Shown here: positions 46,573-52,625 of the stretch, piece after piece
Layout of the letters: every line of letters begins with the position of its first letter
Position numbering within the stretch: the stretch's first letter is position 1
Assembly (NCBI GenBank): GCA_903889565.1
Contig: CAISYC010000012.1
Location: forward strand, 1 to 52,625
Direction of reading: 5' to 3'
Length of the DNA stretch: 52,625 nt
Origin: an uncultured beta proteobacterium
Lineage (GTDB): Bacteria; Pseudomonadota; Gammaproteobacteria; Burkholderiales; SG8-41
The notes under the pieces: model-generated
The model's database searches: none
Told to the model about the DNA's origin: nothing
What the model saw: only the letters and a program-made list of their open reading frames with translations
Made by a program: the position numbers and the translations under genes

Positions 46573-46905
46573 CTACCAGGAATGAATCACCCACATCGGC
46601 GGGCGCACGCCGCTGTCGAAGCTGTCCTGGCGCGTCATTTTGCCGTCACCTTTTTCATCGACCAGGTAATACGATGCGCCGGTCGCCGGCGTGACCTTCA
46701 GCATGTAGAGCTTGCCGCTGACGCGGTATTCCTCGACGGTGTCGGTGCCGCGCTTGATGATGGTGACCTGCGGCTCAAGCGCAGGGTCGAGGCTGAAGTC
46801 CGGCGGCGGCGGCAGATCGGGCGCCGGTTGCAGATTGGACGGGCGCTCCGCGGCGGCTGCAGGCAGCGCGATGGTGATCAGCAGTATGGCAAGCAGGTTG
46901 CGCAT
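46573..46905 (-). CDS. DUF2782 secreted protein
   Basis: A 110-residue protein with signal peptide (MRNLLAILLITIALPAAAA), a Pro-rich spacer (PAPDLPPPP), and the DUF2782 core VTIIKRGTDTVEEYRVSGKL, YMLKVTPATGASYYLVDEKG, ending PPMWVIHSW. No function is known. Its neighbourhood between polA and thrB is conserved in betaproteobacteria. The gap of about 110 bases to thrB holds nothing I can identify. Confidence 0.88.
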   Translation of the reverse strand: MRNLLAILLITIALPAAAAERPSNLQPAPDLPPPPDFSLDPALEPQVTIIKRGTDTVEEYRVSGKLYMLKVTPATGASYYLVDEKGDGKMTRQDSFDSGVRPPMWVIHSW

Positions 46906-47022
46906 GGCGGTTCCTTGGTTTCCGGCGGCTATTATCGGCTTTCCGGCCGAAAATATAAAGGCATGCGGCCGCCCGCTCGCCGCCGCCCCGGCGCAACCTG
47001 CGGCTGCCGGATTGCCGGGGCG

Positions 47023-47742
47023 TCAGAGATTAAGCAGCACCTCGCGCTCGGCCTCCGACGGCTCGAAGCCGCGTTTCTCGTGGTGGTCGAAAATCGCCTC
47101 GACGACCGCCTGCGGATCGTCGATCACGCGCAGCAGATCGAGGTCTTTTTTGTCGATCATGCCGTTGGCTACCAGCGCGTCGCGCAGCCAGTCGAGCAGC
47201 CCGCGCCAGAACGGCGAGTGGACGAGGATGATCGGCATGCTGCGCGTTTTGCCCGTCTGCACCAGCGTCAGCGCCTCGAACAGTTCGTCAAGCGTGCCGA
47301 AGCCGCCGGGCAGCACGACATAGGCCATCGCGAATTTCACGAACATGACCTTGCGCGCGAAGAAATGATGAAAGGTATGGCTGATGTCCTGATAGGGATT
47401 GGACTGCTGCTCGCGCGGCAATGCGATGTTAAGCCCGACGCTCGGCGACTTGCCGAAGTAGGCGCCCTTGTTGGCGGCTTCCATGATGCCGGGGCCGCCG
47501 CCGGAGATCACGCTGAAGCCGGCATCCGACAGACGCCGCGAAATTTGTTCGGCCAGCATGTAATACGCGTGATCAGGCGGAATCCGCGCGCTGCCGAACA
47601 CGCTGACGGCGGGACGGATCTCGCTCAGACGGTCGGTGGCCTCGACAAATTCTGACATAATGCCGAACGTCCGCCACGACTCGCGCGCCGACCACTGGCG
47701 GTCGGGGGCGACGCGGCCCGGCAACTTATCTGGATGGCTCAT
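47023..47742 (-). CDS. TIGR00730-family Rossmann protein (LOG-like)
   Basis: A 239-residue protein of the LOG/'lysine decarboxylase-like' family. It has the nucleotide-binding motifs GGGPGIMEAANKGAY and PGGFGTLDELFEALTLVQTG; PGGxGTxxE is the diagnostic catalytic motif. LOG enzymes release cytokinin-type bases from nucleoside monophosphates; bacterial versions act on AMP or similar nucleotides. The substrate here is unknown. GGGAG six bases before the ATG at 47742 decides the start. It is head-to-head with polA, with only ten bases between the two start codons. Confidence 0.9.
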   Translation of the reverse strand: MSHPDKLPGRVAPDRQWSARESWRTFGIMSEFVEATDRLSEIRPAVSVFGSARIPPDHAYYMLAEQISRRLSDAGFSVISGGGPGIMEAANKGAYFGKSPSVGLNIALPREQQSNPYQDISHTFHHFFARKVMFVKFAMAYVVLPGGFGTLDELFEALTLVQTGKTRSMPIILVHSPFWRGLLDWLRDALVANGMIDKKDLDLLRVIDDPQAVVEAIFDHHEKRGFEPSEAEREVLLNL

Positions 47743-47752
47743 TTCTACTCCC

Positions 47753-50533
47753 TTGAATAATCCGACGGCAAAAGGCAAGTTGCTGTTGCTGGTCGATGGA
47801 TCGTCGTACCTGTATCGGGCGTTTCACGCGATGTCGCAATCCGATCTGCGCAACAGCCGCGGCGAACCGACCGGCGCGATTTACGGCGTATTGAACATGC
47901 TGCGGCGGTTGCACAAGGATTATGCGGCCGATTATAGCGCCTGCGTTTTTGACGCCAAAGGCAAGACGTTCCGCGACGACGCCTATCCCGAATACAAGGC
48001 GAACCGCCCGCCGATGCCGGACGATCTCGTGCAGCAGATCGAGCCCTTGCATGAAGCGATCCGCGCGATGGGCTGGCCGTTATTGATGATTACCGGCGTC
48101 GAGGCCGACGACGTGATCGGCACGCTGGCGCGCGCAGCGACCAGTCGCGGCATGCGTACCGTGATTTCGACCGGCGACAAGGACATCGCGCAGCTGGTCA
48201 ACGCCGATGTCACGCTGGTCAACACGATGTCGAATGAAATGCTCGATGTCGCCGGTGTTGAAAAGAAGTTCGGCGTGCCGCCGGAGCGGATTGTCGATTA
48301 CCTCGCGCTGGTCGGCGACGCGGTCGATAATGTGCCGGGCGTGCCCAAGTGCGGCCCCAAGACGGCGGTCAAATGGCTGGCGCAATATCATACGCTCGAC
48401 AACCTGATGGCGCACGCAGGCGAGATCGGCGGCGTGGTCGGCGAAAACCTGCGCCAGACGCTCGACTGGCTGCCGAAGGCGCGCGAACTCGTGACGATCA
48501 AATGCGACGTCGAACTGCCGGTGGCGATCGAAGGCCTCGCCCACGACAAACACGACGAGGCGAAGCTCGCCGAACTCTACAGCCGCTTCGAATTCAAGAC
48601 CTGGCTGCGCGAATTGCAGGGCGGCGACGCGGCGCCGGAAGCGGCCGGCAAGGCGGTGGCCGAAGCCGCCGCGGCGGCGCCTGCGGCAACCGCGGCGCCA
48701 ACCGCCGCGCCAACCGCCGCCAACATGACGCGCGATTACGAAACGATCCTGACCGAAACGCAGCTTGAGCAGTGGCTGCAGAAAATCAGCGCCGCGCCGT
48801 TGACCGCGGTTGACACCGAGACGACCAGTCTGGAACCGCTGCGCGCGCGCATTGTCGGCATTTCGCTCGCCGTTGAACCCGGTCACGCCGCCTATATTCC
48901 GCTCGATCACCGCTACGCCGGCGCGCCGCAACAGCTCGGTCTCGACGCCGTGCTGGCGAAACTGAAACCCTGGCTGGAAAACGCGCAGGCGCCCAAGCTC
49001 GGCCAGAACCTGAAATACGATACGCACGTCTTCGCCAATCACGGTGTTCAACTCGCCGGCATCCGGCATGACACCCTGCTGCAGTCGTACGTGCTGGAGA
49101 GCCATCACCGCCACGATATGGACAGCCTGGCCTCCCGCCATCTCGGCATGAAGACCATCACGTTCGAAGAAGTGGCCGGCAAGGGCGCCAAGCAGATTTG
49201 TTTTGACCAGGTCTCGGTCGAACGCGCGGCGGAATATTCCGCCGAAGACGCCGACATCACGCTGCAATTGCATCACGCGCTGTATCCGCAAATTGAGGCC
49301 GACGCCAAGCTCGCCAGAATCTACGGCGAGCTCGAAGTGCCGGCGATGGTGGTGCTGCAGAAAATGGAGCGCCACGGCGTGCTGATCGATACGCGCCTGC
49401 TCACAATTCAAAGCGGCGAGCTCGGCGCCAAGATGCAGGAACTCGAAGCCAGGGCGCACGAGCTGGCGGGCCAGCCGTTCAATCTCAATTCGCCCAAGCA
49501 GATCCAGGAAATCCTCTTCGTCAAACAGGGCATCAAACCGGTCAAGAAGACGCCGACGGGTGCGCCCTCCACCGACGAGGATGCGCTCGAACAACTGGCG
49601 CAGGATCATCCGCTGCCGAAGCTGCTGCTCGAGTATCGCGGCATTGCCAAGTTGAAATCGACTTACACCGACAAGCTGCCGCGCATGGTGAATCCGGACA
49701 CCGGGCGCGTGCATACCAATTACGCGCAGGCGGTGGCGATCACCGGTCGGCTCGCCAGCAATGATCCCAATCTGCAGAACATTCCGGTGCGCACCGCGGA
49801 AGGCCGGCGCATTCGCGAAGCGTTCATCGCGCCTGCGGGCAGCCACATTGTGTCGGCCGACTATTCGCAGATCGAACTCAGAATCATGGCGCATATTTCG
49901 CGCGACGCCGGCTTGTTAAAGGCGTTCGAAGCTGGCGAAGATATTCACCGCGCGACGGCCGCCGAGATTTTCGGCGCGGAACCGTCAGCCGTCGATGCCG
50001 AGCAGCGGCGTTACGCCAAGGTCATCAACTTCGGTTTGATCTACGGCATGTCGGCCTTCGGGCTGGCAGGCCAGCTTGGCATCGAGCGCGCCGCCGCGCA
50101 GCAGTACATGGAACGCTACTTCGCCCGTTATCCGGGGGTGGCCGAATACATGCGGGTGACGCGCGAACAGGCGCGCGTGCAGGGCTATGTCGAGACCGTA
50201 TTCGGCCGCCGCCTGTGGCTGCCGGAAATCAGGAGCAGCAACGGCGCGCGGCGGCAGGGTGCGGAGCGCGCGGCGATCAATGCGCCGATGCAGGGCACCG
50301 CTGCCGACCTGATCAAGATGGCGATGATCGCCGTGCAGGGCTGGCTGGAACAGGGTAATTACACGAGCAAGCTCATTATGCAGGTGCACGACGAACTGGT
50401 GCTCGAAGTGCCGGACGGTGAACTCGACGCGATCAAACGCGAACTGCCGGGATTAATGTGCGGTGTGGCCGAACTCGCGGTGCCGCTGGTGGTGGATGTC
50501 GGCGTCGGGGCAAACTGGGATAAAGCCCACTGA
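47753..50533 (+). CDS. polA: DNA polymerase I
   Basis: A 926-residue PolA with all three activities intact. The 5' nuclease domain starts LLLLVDGSSYLYRAFHAM. The proofreading domain has exo I DTETTSLE (Asp354), exo II NLKYDTHVFANHG and exo III YSAEDADITLQLH. The polymerase has motif A DYSQIELR, motif B RRYAKVINFGLIYG and motif C VHDEL. An Ala/Pro/Thr linker made by a 12-base tandem repeat (about 48650-48725) joins nuclease and Klenow parts. No ATG fits; the TTG at 47753 gives the family length, although no clear Shine-Dalgarno precedes it. The gene converges on the small unknown gene at 50573. Confidence 0.95.
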   Translation: MNNPTAKGKLLLLVDGSSYLYRAFHAMSQSDLRNSRGEPTGAIYGVLNMLRRLHKDYAADYSACVFDAKGKTFRDDAYPEYKANRPPMPDDLVQQIEPLHEAIRAMGWPLLMITGVEADDVIGTLARAATSRGMRTVISTGDKDIAQLVNADVTLVNTMSNEMLDVAGVEKKFGVPPERIVDYLALVGDAVDNVPGVPKCGPKTAVKWLAQYHTLDNLMAHAGEIGGVVGENLRQTLDWLPKARELVTIKCDVELPVAIEGLAHDKHDEAKLAELYSRFEFKTWLRELQGGDAAPEAAGKAVAEAAAAAPAATAAPTAAPTAANMTRDYETILTETQLEQWLQKISAAPLTAVDTETTSLEPLRARIVGISLAVEPGHAAYIPLDHRYAGAPQQLGLDAVLAKLKPWLENAQAPKLGQNLKYDTHVFANHGVQLAGIRHDTLLQSYVLESHHRHDMDSLASRHLGMKTITFEEVAGKGAKQICFDQVSVERAAEYSAEDADITLQLHHALYPQIEADAKLARIYGELEVPAMVVLQKMERHGVLIDTRLLTIQSGELGAKMQELEARAHELAGQPFNLNSPKQIQEILFVKQGIKPVKKTPTGAPSTDEDALEQLAQDHPLPKLLLEYRGIAKLKSTYTDKLPRMVNPDTGRVHTNYAQAVAITGRLASNDPNLQNIPVRTAEGRRIREAFIAPAGSHIVSADYSQIELRIMAHISRDAGLLKAFEAGEDIHRATAAEIFGAEPSAVDAEQRRYAKVINFGLIYGMSAFGLAGQLGIERAAAQQYMERYFARYPGVAEYMRVTREQARVQGYVETVFGRRLWLPEIRSSNGARRQGAERAAINAPMQGTAADLIKMAMIAVQGWLEQGNYTSKLIMQVHDELVLEVPDGELDAIKRELPGLMCGVAELAVPLVVDVGVGANWDKAH

Positions 50534-50572
50534 GGGCGCACTCAGGACGCAGGGTTGCGCCGCGTGATGCGG

Positions 50573-50947
50573 TCAATCCATCCAGTTCTTCGCGTAGAAC
50601 TCGCAGACTACGCGTTTTTCCGCATCGTAGGCGAGACCCTCGCCGGATTTGAGTTCGGCCACCGTGAACGAATGGTGTTCGACGCCGAGATGGTTGACCA
50701 GCGTCTGCATCACGTCGTTGAGCCGCGCGTCGAGCGAAAACAGCCACGAGTACTTCGACAACTGTTTGCGCTTGGTGGCGTCGCGGTTCAATGCCAGCAT
50801 GGCCGCCTTGTAACGCTCCAGTGGTTTGCCGTCCTGTCCCGAGAACGACAACTCGACGGCAACGACGAAGTTGCCCTCGGTGGTGACGTTGGCGGCTTTC
50901 CAGAGTTCCTTTTCGCCGTCTTCGAGTCCGATGTAAAAGCGTGGCAT
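50573..50947 (-). CDS. small protein of unknown function
   Basis: I do not recognise the family. The 124-residue protein has no signal peptide or membrane segment and begins MPRFYIGLEDGEKELWKAAN. It alternates beta-strand-like and charged helical stretches (SFSGQDGKPLERYKAAMLAL, then LDARLNDVMQTLVNHLGVEH) and ends CEFYAKNWMD. It looks like a soluble cytosolic protein with normal codon use. It lies 21 bases after the DUF4197 gene on the same strand and may share its transcript, and it converges on polA. Confidence 0.7.
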   Translation of the reverse strand: MPRFYIGLEDGEKELWKAANVTTEGNFVVAVELSFSGQDGKPLERYKAAMLALNRDATKRKQLSKYSWLFSLDARLNDVMQTLVNHLGVEHHSFTVAELKSGEGLAYDAEKRVVCEFYAKNWMD

Positions 50948-50968
50948 GGTGGTGATCGCTGAAAAATT

Positions 50969-51652
50969 CTATTTGAGCGCGCCGAACACTTTTTGCACAA
51001 TGCTGCTGGCGGCGCCGACCGGATCCTGGCGCAGGGCCTTTTCCTCTTCGGCAATCATCACGTAGAGGCCGTCGAGCGTTTTTTGCGTCACGTATTGCTC
51101 GATGCTGGCCTGGCTGGTGTCGATCAGGCCGAGTTGCGCGCCGTTGCCGGCGATCGCGTTGTATTTTTGCGCGAGGCCGACTTTGGCCGTCGCTTTCTTC
51201 ACGATCGGCAGGAATTTTTTCGCCAGCGGATCGGCGGTCTTGCGGCGGAAGTAATCGGTCGCCGCCGTGTTACCGCCCGAGAGTATGCCCTTGGCGTCAT
51301 CGATGCTCATCGATTTTACGGCATTGACCAGCAGCGGCTTCGCCTCGCTAACCGCGCTCTCGGCTGCGCGGTTCATGGTCAATTCAAGTTCATCGGCCTG
51401 GCGCTTCATGCCCATTGCGCGCAGCAGTCCTTCGACTTTTTGCAGCGAATCCGGCAGCGGGATTTTCACCTTGGCATTGCCAAAGAAACCGTTTTCGACG
51501 CCGAGCTTTTCGATCGCCGCCGCCGAACCGTCGGTGAGCGCCTGTTTGAGACCGGCGACGGCATCCTTGTTGGTGATATCGGTGAGGCCGAGTGCGAAGG
51601 CCGGCACGGTGGACAGAAAAAAAAGCATCAAGGCTGGCAGGCGGTAGCGCAT
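50969..51652 (-). CDS. DUF4197 exported protein
   Basis: A 227-residue protein with signal peptide (MRYRLPALMLFFLSTVPAFA). The mature part matches the DUF4197 family: GLKQALTDGSAAAIEKLG, VKIPLPDSLQKVEGLLRAMG, AKGILSGGNTAATDYFRRKT and the C-terminal LDGLYVMIAEEEKALRQDPV. It is predicted to be helical and periplasmic; no function is known. GGGGA precedes the ATG at 51652. It follows lipA by 16 bases on the same strand, so lipA, this gene and the small unknown gene probably form one transcript. Confidence 0.9.
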   Translation of the reverse strand: MRYRLPALMLFFLSTVPAFALGLTDITNKDAVAGLKQALTDGSAAAIEKLGVENGFFGNAKVKIPLPDSLQKVEGLLRAMGMKRQADELELTMNRAAESAVSEAKPLLVNAVKSMSIDDAKGILSGGNTAATDYFRRKTADPLAKKFLPIVKKATAKVGLAQKYNAIAGNGAQLGLIDTSQASIEQYVTQKTLDGLYVMIAEEEKALRQDPVGAASSIVQKVFGALK

Positions 51653-51668
51653 CGGATTTCCCCGGTTG

Positions 51669-52619
51669 TTAAACCGCACCGGCAAGTTCTGCCTGCCGGT
51701 CGGCGTGATAACTCGATCGTACCATCGGTCCGCAGGCAGCGTGCGAAAAGCCGAGTGTCTCGGCGTCGCGCGCGAACTCTTCAAACACCGCCGGCTTGAC
51801 ATAACGCTCGACGCGCAGATGATCCTTGCTGGGCTGCAAATACTGGCCGAGGGTCAGCATTTCGACATCGTGCGCGCGCAAATCGCGCATGACCTCGAGA
51901 ATTTCAACATCGGTTTCGCCGAGACCGAGCATCAGGCCGGATTTGGTCGGCACCTGCGGCACCCGCGCCTTGAACTGTTTGAGCAGCTGCAGCGAATTCG
52001 TGTAGTCGGCGCCGGGACGCGCCTGTTTGTAAAGCCGCGGCACGGTTTCGAGATTGTGGTTCATGACGTCGGGCGGCATTGCGGCCAGAATATCCAGCGC
52101 TTTGTCGAGCCGGCCGCGGAAATCCGGCACCAGGATTTCAATCCGGGTGGCGGGCGACAATTCGCGCACTGCGCGGATGCACTCGGCAAAGTGGCCCGCG
52201 CCACCGTCGCGCAAATCGTCGCGATCGACGCTGGTGATGACGACGTAACGCAGTTTCAGCGCGGCGATGGTGCGCGCGAGATTCGCCGGTTCCGCTGCAT
52301 CCGGCGGTTGCGGCCGGCCGTGGCCGACGTCGCAGAACGGGCAGCGTCGCGTGCACAGGTCGCCGAGGATCATGAAGGTGGCCGTGCCCTTGCCGAAGCA
52401 TTCGCCGATATTCGGGCACGAGGCTTCTTCGCACACCGTGTGCAGTGAATGCTCGCGCAGAATCTGCTTGATGTCGGCAAAGCGCTGCGAATTGCCGGCC
52501 TTGACGCGAATCCAGTCCGGCTTCTTCAGGCGCTCGACCGGCACGATCGGAATCGCGCCCTTGCCATGGGCGCGCGCCGTCTTCGCCGCGCCTTTTTGTT
52601 TTTCGCCGGGTTCGCTCAT
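51669..52619 (-). CDS. lipA: lipoyl synthase
   Basis: A radical-SAM enzyme of 316 residues that inserts two sulfurs into protein-bound octanoyl groups to make the lipoyl cofactor. The auxiliary cluster cysteines are Cys63, Cys68 and Cys74 ([12 protein letters not shown]). The radical-SAM cluster is Cys89, Cys93 and Cys96 (CTRRCPFC). The C-terminal RSSYHAD holds the serine ligand of the auxiliary cluster. An N-terminal basic extension of about 35 residues precedes the core. lipB commonly lies upstream and would be outside the window. It supplies the cofactor used by enzymes such as the lpdA product's complex. Confidence 0.96.
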   Translation of the reverse strand: MSEPGEKQKGAAKTARAHGKGAIPIVPVERLKKPDWIRVKAGNSQRFADIKQILREHSLHTVCEEASCPNIGECFGKGTATFMILGDLCTRRCPFCDVGHGRPQPPDAAEPANLARTIAALKLRYVVITSVDRDDLRDGGAGHFAECIRAVRELSPATRIEILVPDFRGRLDKALDILAAMPPDVMNHNLETVPRLYKQARPGADYTNSLQLLKQFKARVPQVPTKSGLMLGLGETDVEILEVMRDLRAHDVEMLTLGQYLQPSKDHLRVERYVKPAVFEEFARDAETLGFSHAACGPMVRSSYHADRQAELAGAV

Positions 52620-52625
52620 GGTGGA

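Noticed and set aside
47636-47752. N-terminal extension of PolA upstream of the TTG
   Set aside because: The added residues have no family similarity and overlap the opposite LOG-family gene.
48650-48730. Tandem 12-base repeats in polA as a mobile or phase-variable element
   Set aside because: They encode an Ala/Pro/Thr interdomain linker and stay in frame. Such low-complexity linkers are common in GC-rich polA genes.
48080-49894. A 604-codon leftward open frame opposite polA
   Set aside because: Antisense shadow in GC-rich coding DNA. The polA domains on the other strand are intact.

Overview
The window is a GC-rich, gene-dense stretch of a bacterial chromosome. Gene content and order fit a betaproteobacterium (Burkholderiales/Nitrosomonadales-like). 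Pointers are the leuS-lptE-holA-proA block, the rnb-tonB-aroE-mtgA block, the polA/DUF2782/thrB/BPSS1780/uvrD block, a lipoyl-domain-bearing dihydrolipoamide dehydrogenase, and a Bug-type tricarboxylate-transporter receptor. A periplasmic Sox thiosulfate-oxidation cluster and a three-subunit 2-oxoacid oxidoreductase suggest a sulfur-oxidising, metabolically flexible organism, possibly able to live with little oxygen. The species cannot be named from the sequence. I saw no rRNA, tRNA, CRISPR array, prophage or insertion sequence.

Layout. 1-5000: the start of a TorF-like porin (leftward) under a good sigma-54/NtrC-type promoter, then ubiK, comM (frameshifted near its end), a Bcr/CflA efflux pump, a VIT-family metal transporter and a rhodanese. 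5000-11000: metH behind a structured leader that ends in an intrinsic terminator, an unusual CPBP-protease/PhyH-dioxygenase fusion, and a small DUF486 membrane protein. 11000-17400: mpl, which carries an inverted-repeat element inside its reading frame, a Ycf46-like AAA ATPase, an enolase-superfamily enzyme with a Bug receptor, and a secreted HExxH protein of unknown family. 17400-24800: a gamma-glutamyltransferase-family enzyme, yqiA, an RNase II-like enzyme, tonB, aroE, mtgA and a small leftward acidic protein with its own terminator.

24800-32000: soxXYZA (rightward, translationally coupled, closed by a perfect 17-bp terminator hairpin) converges on a leftward korC-korA-korB operon. 32000-41500: a leftward series with a small His/Arg-rich secreted protein, an LVIVD-repeat protein, lpdA, proA, holA, lptE and leuS. 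41500-52625: a FecR-SPOR protein, uvrD, BPSS1780-family protein, thrB, a DUF2782 protein, a LOG/TIGR00730 protein head-to-head with polA, a small unknown protein, a DUF4197 protein and lipA.

Three families of dispersed inverted repeats are present: a CTCTGTG family twice, a GATTCCCGC family once, and a CCCCCCA family inside mpl. The best candidates for something undescribed are the metH leader RNA, the CPBP-PhyH fusion protein, the in-frame repeat in mpl, and the SoxY protein with a non-canonical carrier tail. I did not find an obvious new multi-gene system.
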